Below are positions 15,318-27,818 of a stretch of DNA of 64,000 nt, in pieces. A program made the position numbers and the translations under genes. Positions within the stretch are counted from its first letter, which is position 1, and each line of letters opens with the position of its first letter. This stretch comes from Temnopleurus reevesii (Eukaryota; Echinodermata; Echinoidea; Temnopleuroida; Temnopleuridae): assembly GCA_036244855.1 (NCBI GenBank), contig BQKZ01000622.1:61045-125044 (forward strand). The letters run 5' to 3'. The notes beneath the pieces are model-generated. The model was not told the DNA's origin. It saw only the letters and a list, made by a program, of their open reading frames with translations, and made no database searches.

Positions 15318-15340
15318 TCCCCCTCCCTCCCTTCTCTCTC

Positions 15341-15412
<72 letters not shown>

Positions 15413-15435
15413 CTTCTACCTCTCTCTCTCCTTCC
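15318..15435. repeat. (CT)n-rich tract
   Basis: Imperfect CT repeats with CCCT interruptions, about 140 bp after the (GA)n tract. Together they could form a long intrastrand foldback. Confidence 0.9.
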
Positions 15436-15713
15436 ATTCTGTTTTCTCTCTTCTTACTTTCTACCCAACCGCAAGAAGATCAGAGATGCGTCAGTGAGGT
15501 TTCCTGTTTTTCCCTTCTGTCTGCATCTCTATTCTGATTGTATGTGCCGAGTGATACTCATTTTCTTCCATTTCAAGAATAAAGATTCCATTCTGGTATT
15601 ATTACTTAAAATAATCGTCAAGAATTCCACAGACTAAAAATACCAGAATATGATTACAAAATACAACATAAAAATATTAGAATTTAGATGTTTAAATTTG
15701 CAGGTTTGAGAAA

Positions 15714-16000
15714 ATAAGGCAAGAATTATTAAAAAATTATTTATCTACCCAACACAAAAATCATTACGCAGTACCTGCTGCTATAACACGAATCGAGCCC
15801 ACCACTACCATCGGCTCTCGGTGGTCTAGTGGTAAGACATCTGTCTGCCATTAGGAGATCGTGGGTTCGATTCCTACCCGAGAATTCCTGTGATTTTTTC
15901 CACAGCTTCTCGGTACAGCACTATCAATCAGTGTTGTCCCATGTTGGGATAAGACAAGAATTATTTAAAAATTGTTTCTCTACCCAACACAAAAATCATT
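15714..16000 (+). repeat. tRNA-derived SINE with duplicated 52-bp tail
   Basis: A 52-bp stretch at 15714-15765 recurs at 15949-16000 with 48 of 52 bases identical (both contain CTACCCAACACAAAAATCAT), on either side of the tRNA-Gly-like head. This looks like a full SINE (15815-16000) preceded by a 5'-truncated copy of which only the tail remains. It is too long to be a normal target-site duplication. Confidence 0.6.
15815..15884 (+). tRNA. tRNA-Gly(GCC)-like cloverleaf, probable SINE head
   Basis: These 70 nt fold as a tRNA: acceptor CTCTCGG with CCGAGAA (six of seven pairs), D stem GTCT/AGAC (four of four), T stem GTGGG/CCTAC (five, one G-T) around TTCGATT, and anticodon loop CTGCCAT with GCC at the anticodon position. 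The anticodon stem is poor (about three of five pairs). Pol III boxes are visible: A box TGGTCTAGTGG and B box GGTTCGATTCC. The degenerate stem and the repetitive tail that follows favour a tRNA-derived SINE head over a functional tRNA gene. Confidence 0.6.
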
Positions 16001-16146
16001 TAATTGACAGTGAGAAAATCTGTAAATAATGTATTCGAGTACATTAATTCTACGTTTCATGTTGTGACTAAATGTTAATGTACGTTTATTTTATGTGTCA
16101 CGGGTATTAGGTCGACCACTCATTGCTAATCTGGTCATGTTTTCAC

Positions 16147-16154
16147 CCCCCCCC

Positions 16155-16207
<53 letters not shown>

Positions 16208-16208
16208 C
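16147..16208. repeat. Poly-C and (CT)n tract
   Basis: A run of about 11 C followed by CT repeats. Confidence 0.92.
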
Positions 16209-16209
16209 A

Positions 16210-19200
16210 TCCTATCTCCGTCACTTTCTCGATGCCTTACAGTTTTGATGACCTTGAGTCTTGCTACACCTGGTCACCTTGCTTAAAATGTCAGCATGAA
16301 TCTCAGTGTGAAGTAGAAAGACATTTCTCAAGCCCAGGGGCGTTAAAGGTGTCCAAACCTGAACGCGAAATCACGTCTCGAACAAAACAAAAAAAAGAGG
16401 CAAAGCATATTCAAACGAGAAGCGTGAATATATAATGTTTCTAGATTTAGAACGTAGTTACCATCACCCATGAATATATCACCATGACCAGATGAGATGT
16501 GGGCAGGTAGAAGTGTCATTATAAGGAAGACTCAATTCTCTAGATGTAAAAGATTTGCGTATGTACAAGAGCGTGGGTAGACCATTTATCATTTATCATT
16601 CTAATGTACATTTCCCAATCAGACGAAATGTAATGACTATTAACTCATTGTACGTTTATACAAAGATTAAAAGGGCATCTCAGAACGAAAGAATTAAAGC
16701 AAATAATTCATTAACTGCGATATTAAAATAAATGTCAAAATTTTCCAAACAGATTGTAGTCATTTCCAAGACATCATTTGAATTGGATATATTTTGATAA
16801 AACGATTACGAGGAAATAGCCAATGAAACCAGCAATACCATTAAAACGCTTGTCAAGTGAAACGTTCCAAGACAATATATCATAACCATACTTGACGAAC
16901 ATTGACCTTATGAATTTGGATTTGTTCTTGGTTCAGCTCCCGCGATTCCTGACCCTTTTCCTCGTCTCACCTGCCCGTCTCAGACATGGCTTTAGTCTAC
17001 CTTTAAACCCCAGACTTAAACGGAAGTCTTCATCATCGCCCTACCCCCTTCTATACATCTGTACTTCGTTAGGGATTATTTAAAAGGCTCGATATTTATG
17101 AGTGATTTTGACGTTGAAATGAGAAAAAACCATACTCTGCTTCAGACCGTAAGCTTTCACGATCACTGTCTCAACAAACGCTCAGATTTCTTGAATTTTT
17201 AAAGCGATTTTTTTTAGATAAAATATATTAAGAGAAAACATTTTGCAATAAATATTCTAAATATTCAAGAGATGGGTTCGCCAATTCATACAAATGATTC
17301 GTAATGATATAATCAATGATGTACATTCAAACGATTAATAATTATATCATTATACATGATTAGTAATGATGTATATTTTTTCTTTATTTTAAACTTCAAT
17401 CTGATTTAAAGAAGAACCCTACTGTAACAAATAATCATCTTCAAAACAATTAATTGTACGCTATACTACTATTGTTTAGTGGGCGTGTTTGTTTACTCGT
17501 TGCTTTATTCAATGACATATGTCAGTAAAACTGTTTTCTGTGTAATTTGCCACACTTTTCACCTATAAATACCTCCATTCGTGACTGGATGTGTCAACAA
17601 ACTTGTATTCAATTGTTTCGATTGAATATTTTCAATTAGCCAGGAATGCGAGGATATTTGAATATTTTATCTGTATTAGACCACAAACGTTGACATTTCA
17701 TGCTCTGGCTCTCGTCTGTGAAGTTGTCATTGGGAGCAAATGAAATGAGAATGCAAATACATGCTTTTATCGTAAGCCACAATTTACATGATTTAAGTCC
17801 TGACGCGTGACGGTTAGAAAAGATAGCAATCATTCTAAGCGTGCTTAAAAGGCGTATTTTGCAACTTGGACGTGCTAACATTTAGTGTTGTCTCAAACAA
17901 CTACTGTTATGATTTTGATTATCAAGAAAGTCAATGATTAGAAATGATAATCAATTAAAATAGAGACGCTGCCTATCACCCATCCTCTATCAGGCGTAGT
18001 TTCCGTCTACATTCCTGTGTGCCTTTTATATAACACAATCTCTACTTTAAGCCAAGAATCAAACGATCGCCGTCGCCATTTTAAAACTTCTTTTGCGTCT
18101 CTTTGATGTCTATTCTTCTTCTTTTCGCCTTATTTTACGCTCTGTTGTTGTTGTTTTCAATTTGGCTTTTTGCTGTCGACCATTATTCCGATTCAGTGCG
18201 TCGGGCCCATAAATGTCATTCCGATACACAGGGATGTCAAAAAACATTTTAAGAAGATTAAAAACTGTTCGTCTCAAGAGATATGCAACGAATGCTTTCA
18301 GAAAGTGAACAGTGTTTACTCTACATAGTGATATTTAGGTTCTTATCTGGCTTTGAGAGGCTTAGATAATGTTGAAGGAGCATGAGATAGAATTCAAATC
18401 TCGGCATTTTAAGTGCAAGATATGACAAATTTACAACTCTCAGTTTCATCTTGTCTGTATACAACGGTCAATTTGTTTGGAATAACATTGTCTAGCACGT
18501 ACTTATTTCACCTTTTTATCGCGACTATAAAACGTTTGATATTGGCCATACTCTAAAAAGAGGTTGGGTAGAATATTTTCATGAAGCTGGAATTGTAGAA
18601 GGATAAGCATTATCATGATAAATATGATGCAATCATGATAAACAAGTTCGGATTGTATTTTAACAAATCGTAGGTTATCAGATTGGCCCTCGATTTACCA
18701 ATTCACGATGATTCCTACCTTATATGATTTAAAACAAAATTTATAATTATATATATATATAAATGTATATCCTAATAATATAATGATATGATACATTTTG
18801 TATAAAAAGTTGTCGAAAATGAAGAAAACGAAGCTAGATTGGGATAAAACATGCATCAAATCTGGTGGCCTAAGTCTATGTTCTAGGTTCGAGTGCCCTC
18901 ACTACCTGCGATTATGAATGAGTATTTTGAAATAGAGAGAATGCAGTATACTGCTGACCACAAAACACTCTTTTAATACAAATTTCTTACTTTGCTTGTT
19001 GATTTTTGTAAATGCAATGTCATCTTAACTAAGTAATTTCTTTTAGCTGATGTATGGCAAGTATATCATACATAATTTCCACAGCATAATGTCAAAATAT
19101 GTGGTCTATTCATAGCTCACTTAGACTTTAGCATTCATGGGTTTTGTCCGAATACACATTTAAACGTTTTAAACATGTAAACCCTTCCTTTCTCTACGGG

Positions 19201-19664
19201 GGCTCTCGACAAATCAAACACTCTCTTAATAAGATAGAATGTGGATTAAATACTCTGCAGATCTAATAGAAGCCGATAGTTCTATTTGCTGACATTCCTT
19301 TACACAAATCTACACGAGTGCGGACAATGGGGATCCAATACAAAATAAACAGATTCTCCTCAAAATATTGTTCGAATACTGTATTTTTTATTCTCGACCT
19401 CTTTCTTTATTACTCTCTTTCTCTCTCTTTCTCCTTCTCTTTTCACCCAGTTCGGTTTCTTTTATTTGGATATGCCTTTTTTATACAAATAATACATTTT
19501 TTATAATGTCTAATTGAAGAAGCGCAGTTAAGCAAATTTGCGTAGGATCGCGAAATCTACACTGGGTGCACGTAAAGAGGGCATAGTCGGCGACCGGTTG
19601 CCTTCTGCACCCCCCCCCCCCTGACACAAACATCCCCTCCCTCCCTACTCCCTCTCTCACTCAC

Positions 19665-19726
<62 letters not shown>

Positions 19727-21800
19727 CAATGCAATGAAGCTCTTTATGATACAACATGACAAATGTTTAGTAATGACACAACGTGTATTTACGCAGGAAG
19801 TGGCTTGCACATTACACATTATATGGTTTTATGACTGCTATATGACTATTACCTCGCCAAACCAATATTATGCCGCACTTTTTTTTTAAATACTAAAATA
19901 TATTGAAGTATGCTAATATGATATTTCCTAAGCAAGTTCCCATTTCACTGTGATTAATTATAGACGTTGTACCATCATGTTAAGCTTTGATAGCTTGAAA
20001 ATAACATTGCTCCATTATCACTTGGAATGAGGTATGGGAGTGATCTGTTTAGAATCATATATATTATACCGAAATAATGTCTTAGAAGTGGCAAATAATG
20101 GTCCTGCATAGTGAAAAAAACGAGTATATTACCAATCACATCTTCTCTATGGGACTCATTTGTAATATACAAATGCATTTTTATATCAGAGAGTCAGACA
20201 TCTCAACATTTCTATTTATTCATCTTGATTTTCTTTGATGATAAGTTTCTCGTACCGAGTTTAGTCGACGTCTTATAGAAATAGCCATTTTATCAAAAAC
20301 TTGAGGTTAACTTGAAACAGTTCCTTCCAGGTCTATCTTGAAATACAAAAGGTTTTGAGGAGACAACATGTCGCCCCCTTAGCTAACTTTGCCTAGTTCA
20401 AGTGTATGCATTCTGATAAGAAACCATCGGTTGCAGTATTAATGTAGTTAGGAAACTCCATGAGTGTTTAACCAGTCTGTCCTTTGCGTTTATCTGGACA
20501 CGATAGATTTATTTGAGTCACATAAACCAGCATCAAGCTAAAATGTTGTGTTTATAACTAAAGGAGAAAGACCAATATTTGGATATATTATGTGAAGACC
20601 GGAGATTTCAGTTTACAATGATAACGAAATATTTTTTTTTTTTCAAAATGTGATTTATTCAAACTTCAAAGTTTGCGCCGAACTGTTTGTGGGTAATCTA
20701 AAAACCAACACGAATGTCATAAAGTCAATAAAGTTCGTTTTGGTTGTCACATTAATAAACTCTGAGATATATTCTGTTCCAAGTTACACCACATACAGTG
20801 GATTTTAATTGTTTTATATACGGCTCCTCGTCCAAATAAACCCTCGAATAGCTTGCGGTCAATACTTAACAGACGCCACGAGATCCCTAATTGTTGGTTA
20901 TTCTGTCATTAAGTTGTTCCGGTGTACATTAGGAATAATCCTATCGAATGACTGTATTAATATCAAGTATAAACAAACTGGTTTTCATAATGACTTCATT
21001 AGTGCCATTACTAATGGACCCCAACTGTTATCAATCTAAACATTTACATATTAGCGGTGGGAAAGAACAGAAGCTCTGTGTATATTTGTGTGTGGGTATT
21101 TTCGATCGCTTTCTGCATGCGGTAAGTGGGTGGAATGCGTAACTGCAACGGGCTCGATCCGAGGCGAAAATGGTAATGAAATGGCGTCAAAATGCTTATC
21201 CCGCGCAACAGGTCTGTAGTATGAAGGGGCATCCATACAATGCATGACTCCTACCATTGCTTGAATTAATTGACATGACAAAATTGAGAGGGTTTCGGAA
21301 AGATTTAAGTGAGAATTAATTCAATTCGCACCGCCACAGGTAATATAGCATTCCCCTATACCTCCCCCGCGTGAGCCTGCGTGACCCGTGCGGTTTTGCG
21401 GAGATCCCGAGAAGGTCTCGCAGACTCCGGCCTGATCAATTTTGAACGACAAAATAGGTTGCTTTCGTCAGATTCTCATGCATAACCTACCAACACACAT
21501 ACTGAAAATACAGAGAACAGTCATTATATTGATGAAATGTTGTAAACATACATTTAGATAGAGCACAAATAGCACCTTGATTGCCCTTAATTGGTGTTCA
21601 AAGGGCCATGGTCTCTACGATATCATAATTTTTATGATGATGTTAGTGATAAAATGAGTAATCACCTTAACCTTTTAGGCTATATAGACTCCAACACTCT
21701 AAGAAATTTCAATATTGACACAAATGAGGTCTTTTAACCCAGAGTAATATACTTTAGTCATAAATGAAGTTATTAATGGTTTGACAAAGGTTGATAGTGA
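16210..21800. other. No recognisable gene
   Basis: Apart from the CT tract at 19.6 kb I see only AT-rich sequence and short chance ORFs. If the exon at 22121-21806 is real, its downstream introns and exons would lie here; none was identified. Confidence 0.55.
19609..19722. repeat. Poly-C and (CT)n tract
   Basis: A C run, CACT repeats, then a long CT repeat ending at 19722. Confidence 0.92.
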
Positions 21801-21805
21801 CTTAC

Positions 21806-22121
21806 CAGTTAGCTGCGCCGTTGCTTGGTGAAAGAGTACACTTTGAAGAAGAAAGGTAATAAATATAAACTGTACAAAAGTTGATGCCAATATAGACGGT
21901 CTCAGCAGGGATGACGGCGATGATGATGATGATGATGATAATGATTCTGCTGAAGACAACAACTTCGATGGCAAAGATGATAAAGTTACTATAAATGATG
22001 ATAGGGGTGATAGAACTCCTTTCCTTCTCCGTCGATAACGAAAGTTTGCATTTCTCGATCTGTGTTCCATATTTTGAATGTCAGTCACAAAACATGTATG
22101 TCCGTGGATTTCCATGTCCAT
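21806..22121 (-). CDS. Candidate first coding exon with signal-like segment
   Basis: From an ATG at 22121 (A at -3, G at +4) the frame runs through a basic, Ser-rich N-terminus (RYRRRRKG near residues 28-35; a Ser run encoded by a GAT repeat) into a hydrophobic stretch of about 21 residues starting ILASTFVQFIF, then HQATAQLT with a plausible signal-peptidase site after ATA. The frame then meets ACTG|GTAAGT at 21806/21805, a perfect donor in phase 1, as is typical after secretory leaders. The long pre-hydrophobic region is unusual for a cleaved signal and also fits a signal anchor. No following exon could be identified. The family is unrecognised. Confidence 0.4.
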
Positions 22122-22236
22122 GTTAATACGTTCTTGCTCTCCTCAGAAGGTGATAATGTTTACAACCGAATCATAATCCGATTCTGATCGCAGATTCGTT
22201 AGCAATAGTTCATGTTGTCCGGCCCTTTTCTCGCTT

Positions 22237-22245
22237 CCTTTTATG
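22237..22245 (-). promoter_or_regulatory. TATA-like motif for the 22121 minus-strand exon
   Basis: CATAAAAGG on the minus strand lies about 116 bp upstream of the ATG at 22121, giving an implied leader of about 90 nt. Motif match only. Confidence 0.25.
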
Positions 22246-22425
22246 AGTTTCTATTCGAGCTTAGAAGGTTCCCATTTTCGCAAATCCCCTCATGTCACGG
22301 GGGATAATCTCATTTTGAATACTAATCCCTCGATAATCGGACTAAGAGATATGTCATCTAAACCACGGTTTCGTATGAGATTGCTGATTACGGATACCTA
22401 AATCAGGTTCGCTTTTCTGCTTTTC

Positions 22426-22433
22426 TATAAATA
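22426..22433 (+). promoter_or_regulatory. TATA-like motif, plus strand
   Basis: TATAAATA lies about 93 bp upstream of the ATG of the 139-codon ORF at 22526. With the minus-strand TATA-like motif at 22237, it would make a divergent promoter region of about 190 bp. Motif match only. Confidence 0.22.
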
Positions 22434-22525
22434 CGAGACCTATCTCTTTAACTTCTCCAATCTATTCACGAATTACCTATTTTTTCCTTCGTCAATCTAA
22501 ATATACGTGTGTTTATCTTCAGTAG

Positions 22526-22945
22526 ATGTTCTCCCCAGATAGCTATTTCAAGTTGCATATCCTAATAAAAATCGATGAATTCAAGATCAGGTTCTTATTT
22601 CACAACCATCAGATGGTGCATAAACAGGGAACAGTGACGCATAAAACGGCAGATGTTTTCGGAAATTCGACAAAATATCCGTTTTCCCTTTTTCCTCTCT
22701 TTGTACCTTCAGTTATCTCTTTCAGGGTTTTGTATCATGACATCCTAACCACAGTCTACAGGCTGGAGCATAATGAGTTTGCATTTAAACTTGGCATCGC
22801 TCTTTCACAGGGTACTTCAAAAGACGAACGGACTATCTTTGGATATAGTTGGGTGCAAGATGACAATTATAGTTACGGATATGGGGATGACTATTTTTTC
22901 TATTTCCTTCCGAATTTAAATTTGAGTACTTATGTAGTCGAATAA
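22526..22945 (+). CDS. Unrecognised 139-codon ORF
   Basis: The ATG is directly preceded by an in-frame TAG, so this is a true ORF start and not an exon continuation. The product has an aromatic-rich C-terminus (YSYGYGDDYFFYFLP) and no recognised domain. A TATA-like motif lies at 22426. About one ORF of this size is expected by chance in 64 kb of AT-rich DNA, so coding status is doubtful. Confidence 0.15.
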   Translation: MFSPDSYFKLHILIKIDEFKIRFLFHNHQMVHKQGTVTHKTADVFGNSTKYPFSLFPLFVPSVISFRVLYHDILTTVYRLEHNEFAFKLGIALSQGTSKDERTIFGYSWVQDDNYSYGYGDDYFFYFLPNLNLSTYVVE

Positions 22946-23349
22946 AGAAATCTTCGCTCCTACTGCAATGAGCTGTGCACATCAGATGATGACAATCTGC
23001 TTTATAATCGGAGATGTCGAAGTATCTGTAGATGCGAAGAGCAAAATCACTCCAGCGATGAGGAAATCCAGAATTAAAAGATATCGAATGGAACGAAGCA
23101 TTAAATAATGTTTCGAGGAATATTCTCCCCCAGAAGAGCTTGAAACGCAACACTGAATAAAATCCGACAATGTAGTAAGATAATATCCAGGTGATATAGT
23201 CGAAGGTAGAAGTATTTTTGTTGTTGTTTTAATTTTGCCGAACTGCAAAGAGAATCAGAGCTATCTCCGCGCGTGTCGGCTATCCTATGCTGTTTCTACG
23301 AGGTATTCCTATTCTCCTGCCTCACATAAAGGTTGCATCTCATGAATAA

Positions 23350-23733
23350 ATGATGAGGTTGAGCCACAAGGTGTTCCCCACGTGCGTTCACGTTAAAGCA
23401 TCTTCCTCGAATGCTGCTCTCTGCTCCGCCAAGTTTCAATGCCAGTACATCCCGCTCGGCACGGCCTCAATAGCGCGCAGGTTCACGCAGACCTACGGGG
23501 TCTTGAACGCGGACGGCTTAAAATATTCCCAAGCTCGATCGCTCGTGGTAAAGGGATTCCAAAATGCACACGCGGGTTTAACCCACTCTCTCCAAGATTA
23601 TATAAAAGTAAAGAAGCAGATACTGAATCTTTGTGAGATGGAAAACGTTATCGGGCGAAGAAGAAATAAAATAGGTTACTCGTCCTCTTCGCTGCTTCGC
23701 TTCTCACCTTACAGCCTCGCGCCCAAGGGGTAA
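23350..23733 (+). CDS. Unrecognised 127-codon ORF in a CpG-rich patch
   Basis: The ORF starts with two ATGs and covers a patch (about 23370-23580) visibly richer in GC and CpG than its surroundings. The protein has scattered Cys and a basic middle (IGRRRNKIG) but no motif I recognise. The minus-strand frames of the patch contain stops. A strong TATATAAAAG occurs inside the ORF at 23599-23608, so the patch may instead be a promoter-proximal region. Confidence 0.15.
   Translation: MMRLSHKVFPTCVHVKASSSNAALCSAKFQCQYIPLGTASIARRFTQTYGVLNADGLKYSQARSLVVKGFQNAHAGLTHSLQDYIKVKKQILNLCEMENVIGRRRNKIGYSSSSLLRFSPYSLAPKG
23599..23608 (+). promoter_or_regulatory. TATA-like motif downstream of CpG-rich patch
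   Basis: TATATAAAAG is a near-ideal TATA box, with an implied start near 23630, next to ATGG at 23638. No recognised coding sequence follows. Confidence 0.2.
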
Positions 23734-24037
23734 AGCAGGGCTTCCACCGATGAGCTTCTCCTTTTCATGTGTCTCTCCTCAATTAATCCTTATAGATTTT
23801 CACTTCAAGAGGGTGTATCGCTTTTTCTTCTCGGGGACGGATTCATTGCGTCTCCTTAGAGCTCGGAGATAGTACCTGTCTCTATGTCTTTCTTTTCCCT
23901 TATACTTCGGCCTCAAAAACATTATACGCTCACCCGGGAGCACCACTCTGATCCGAAGGTAACCCGACAAGTCCCATGGACTGAAATAAAGATCCTTCTC
24001 CGAATAGATAGCTGGAGTGCATGCAAGCGAACAGAGC

Positions 24038-24106
24038 GGTCTCTCTCTCTCTCTCCTTCTCTCTCTCTCTCTCTTTCTCTGTCTCTTTCTCTTTCTCTTC
24101 CTCTCA
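24038..24106. repeat. (CT)n tract
   Basis: Imperfect CT/CTTT repeats. ORFs on both strands here reflect the repeat. Confidence 0.9.
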
Positions 24107-24239
24107 TTATGTATATGTATGCTCAACTGGGCAACAACAGAAGCCTCGATGGGGATGATGAGCTTTTTGTTTGACCCCCCCCCCCTTTTTTTCCACCCAT
24201 GCTCGATCGTTAAACACGCGAATTACTATCGATGGTGAA

Positions 24240-25490
24240 CAGAGATATCAACATTGCTTTTATATTGTTGAGTAGATCGAACAATATATTTACACCATGC
24301 TTAGATAATGAGCAAAGGAATGAAGGCATTGTATAAGAATGAGTATGAAAGTGTAGAAAATGGATAAATAGATAGATGGATGAATATGTTTCTTTTTACA
24401 CATTCTCAGTAAAACAACATTTATCAATAGAAACACAACAAAAATGAGAAACAATTAATCATTAATTTGAATATTAACCATACTGAGAGGAAGAGGTACC
24501 TATATGAAAGAATGCTTGTAAAATTAAAACCCCGGACATGGACATGCCAGAAGGGAATTTGAGTAAAATTCTGAGAAACGGACGAATTGACCAAGCAACA
24601 AGATGGAATACAATATACAATAATAAACCAAAAACTACAATTTTTGGTTTAAAATTAATTATAAAAAAGTACAGAATAATGGTACATCGATGTTATGATA
24701 GAGAGATAGAAAGATTGGTAGCTAGAAAGAAAGAGAGAGAGAGGGGGAGGGGATGGGTTTGTCCACTGCTTCATGCGTATAAGTTGAATTGGCCGGTATA
24801 TTGATCAAAGGTATATTGCAATACTCACAGAAAACACACGACTCTGCTTCTATTATTTAGCAAAAGAAGAGACAACAAAAGGCTCATAACCACAAAAATA
24901 GGTTAAATGAACAGAGAGACAAACGAAGAAACCTTTGTTCCATAAACCAAACATGGATTGTAAAGCACTTGGGAACCCCGCCCTCTGGAAACGCATGTGG
25001 CAGCATGAACTGCCCATGAAAGTCTGAAATCAGATAAGAATATAAATATGACCAATTCATGTCACCACATATCTATTGCTCAATCAGCAGCCGTTTTCAC
25101 ACATTCGATGGATACGTCATCCGTAAACAAATGACGTCACAATTCCCATTGATTCTGGAGTGCATTACAGGTCGTAACAAGTGTCGCAATACAGTTCATG
25201 CTCAAATTAGAGCATGTTTGTGAGACATTTATCATACTAATATAAAAGGGTGGGTGCATATTACAGTTAATGTTATTGTTGGCGTAATAACTTTGTTCAC
25301 GTGTTGTGAAATACATGATGCCACAAAAATATAATGACATTTTGGAATCCGAAATGTCACCTCTCCCGGCTGATTCAACTAATCTGTAATTTCACAGTGT
25401 TTAAAATGTTTTGTATTTCGTGTTTTTGTTAAAATAGTTAAGAATCATTACCGAAAGCCATAATCTTTTATCCAATACAAGACACTCACT
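24240..25490. other. No recognisable gene
   Basis: AT-rich; the ORFs at 24538 and 25137 are unrecognised. Confidence 0.55.
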
Positions 25491-25497
25491 ACATTAA

Positions 25498-25954
25498 AGT
25501 CAGGGTCTGGTCCAGAAAAATAAAATCATTCTTTGATGACAATCAAACAGAAAAAAAAACAAATCTGATAAAAAGATCAAAAATAGTTTTAAAAACTCAA
25601 ACAATGAATAAAGAATGTTATTAACATTTCAATAATATAAATCAATGGTGATTTCCATGCATATGTGCAACTTTTGGTCACGTATGACGTTCATTATTAT
25701 TGTTTTAAAGTTCCCCTTTTCAACCCTTTAACGTCCCTTTTTGATGAATACTTGGCTGCAAATACATTCACCAATTCAATTTTTTAATATTACGACGTAT
25801 GTCAAAACATGTGACCAAACGTTATTAATGTGCATGAAAAATCACTGCTGAGTGATATTATTGAAATGTACAGAACATCCTCATTTATTTTCCGATTTGT
25901 TTCAAACGTGTTTTAGTCTGATTTTAATCAAACCCAAACTTTCTTGGCCCAGAC
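25498..25954. mobile_element. Degenerate TTAA-type foldback element
   Basis: Left flank is TTAA (25494-25497); right flank is ATAA (25955-25958), one base from TTAA. Ends reading inward are AGTCAGGGTCTGGTCC and TGTCTGGGCC. Inner arms are complementary over a long distance: ACATTTCAATAATAT near 25626 pairs with its inverse near 25850-25880, as do TTTGGTCAC words on both sides of the centre. There is no ORF. It looks older than the 39956 element because the arms have diverged. Confidence 0.68.
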
Positions 25955-26867
25955 ATAATGTTTAGGACTAGGTCAAATCAGATTAGGTCATTGGTTCGAA
26001 CTCAAACAAGGTGGGGACAATGGAAACGCCTCATGAATATACATTCTTGAAATGATCACGCAATGATCATGTTCATGGGCTAAAAGCGCGTTGATAATGC
26101 TCTGTAAACAACCAATTTTATCGTCATTACTATTTCTCATTATTTTGTAAGAGCTATTTCGAGCTATTTCATTCAAAAAGAAAAAATACTTGTAAGCTGC
26201 ACAAATACCCTTAATCCTTTCCAGTGAAGTATATGCTGATATTGCATTTGCCTTTTTGCCAGCGTGTAAATAACGTTACATTGCTTAGCCTTGTCCCCAT
26301 AAGTAACGGTAGCATACGGGGGCAATAGCGTACTAACCCCTAACGACCTCCAAATCCCCTTACATCCATCCCAAAGTTAAACTTGGCCTTATCCTCCTAC
26401 TCCAATCCAACGATTGTTTTCTCTGTTTGTCAACGATCATGACAAACATTTACTCGTCGAGTTTAAACAAAACCACCTCTGTCATCGACATAATCGGGAG
26501 GTATTTCCTTCCTCCGGTCATCGCCGAGCGACGCTGATTTGATTTTTGAAGAAAAAATGAGACTGGAAAATATGCAAAATAGAGACGGAAAGATGGAGAT
26601 ATGCATCAGTCGAATATATTTTTATGAAATCATAATGACCCGTAGTCTTGTTGATTGCTGCTTGATCACTGGGGACAGTGTTCATTGACCTCGTGCATAG
26701 CAAACGAATGGGAGGGGGCTGACGTACTTTGGTTATCATGATGTACACCTAATACTTTTTATTTCAACAAGACTTAATTTTACCTTTATTTCACGCAGGC
26801 AGAAGTTCATTTTGATCTTCATTTTTCACGACAGAATTCATGCTGTTATTTTCTATTTTGTATTTCG

Positions 26868-27062
26868 TATTTTTTTTTTTCCTCCTCCTCTTCCTGCTCC
26901 CCTCACTCTTGTTTCTGCTCCTCCTACTCCTGATCCCTTTGTGCTATACTGTTCCCCTCCTCCTTTTCCTCATCTTCTTCTTGTTCTCCTCCTCATTCTT
27001 CTTCTTGTTCTCCTCCTCCTTCTCCTCCTCCTCCTCCTCCTTATCTCTGTCTTCTTCTTCTC
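26868..27062. repeat. Long polypyrimidine (CTC/TTC)n tract
   Basis: Almost all plus-strand bases are C or T, in CTCCTC and TTCTTC patterns, giving low-complexity Leu/Phe/Ser frames. It has the potential for triplex-type structure. Confidence 0.9.
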
Positions 27063-27789
27063 CTTCTACATTGTACCACTCATTTTACAACTCCACAAAA
27101 TTTGACAGGTTTTACATGGAGCGCATGTTACAGTTTGTTGTAATTGAGATTTTTAGATCATCTGTACGAACCTATAATCAATAAAACACATTAGGTTGGT
27201 TGTAATAAGACCTTGCTGTAACATTCTGTCGTAAAAATATTCTCAAATTAAATGGCTGAATGTGAGGTAAAATATCTTTGTAACTGGGGCTTCAATTTTC
27301 CTGGATGAAGTAGAACGGTGTAATATTTTGACCCTAAAAAGGGCAGCGCTCACCTATTCCCTAATGTGTACTTCATAACCAGACATATAAACTAGCAAAT
27401 TGTTCTTGAACTTCTCTACATTTGTGGTTGTAATAGTTTATGTGCTTTCGCATTCTCCAATGGAAGTATATTTGCTGGCTTTCCGTGTGTTAAATCGGCA
27501 TAGTTAAAACAAATATCGTTTCTGTTTTCACATAGTGAAGGTGGCCAATGGACATACGAAACATATTACAACTTCGTTTAAAGCCATTAAGGGGTTGCAT
27601 GTCTACAGAATTATCATGAATCACAGTATGATGCCCGTTATATTGTTGCTAGGTTGGGATGCAACAATACCATTTGACTCTCGTCAGTGTGTGAACACGC
27701 GAACGATGACGCGAACGATGATTTATTAGAAGTAATGTTATTGTAAAAGCTTGCACGTAATGACTGAAAAGGTTGTGGAATACAGCATC

Positions 27790-27818
27790 CCCCCCCCCCC
27801 CCCCCCCCCCCCCCCNCC
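27790..27818. repeat. Poly-C run with single N
   Basis: About 26 C residues are followed by N at 27816 and more C. No duplicated flanks were seen, so this is likely a contig join or ambiguous base in a homopolymer. The true tract length is unknown. Confidence 0.85.

Noticed and set aside
15053..15497. Arg-Glu and Leu-Ser ORFs
   Set aside because: Produced by (GA)n and (CT)n tracts; the same applies at 23.9-24.2, 39.1-39.4 and 52.9 kb.
21044..21281. Overlapping minus-strand ORFs as the next exon of the 22121 gene
   Set aside because: No clear acceptor in phase 1 and no recognisable extracellular module.
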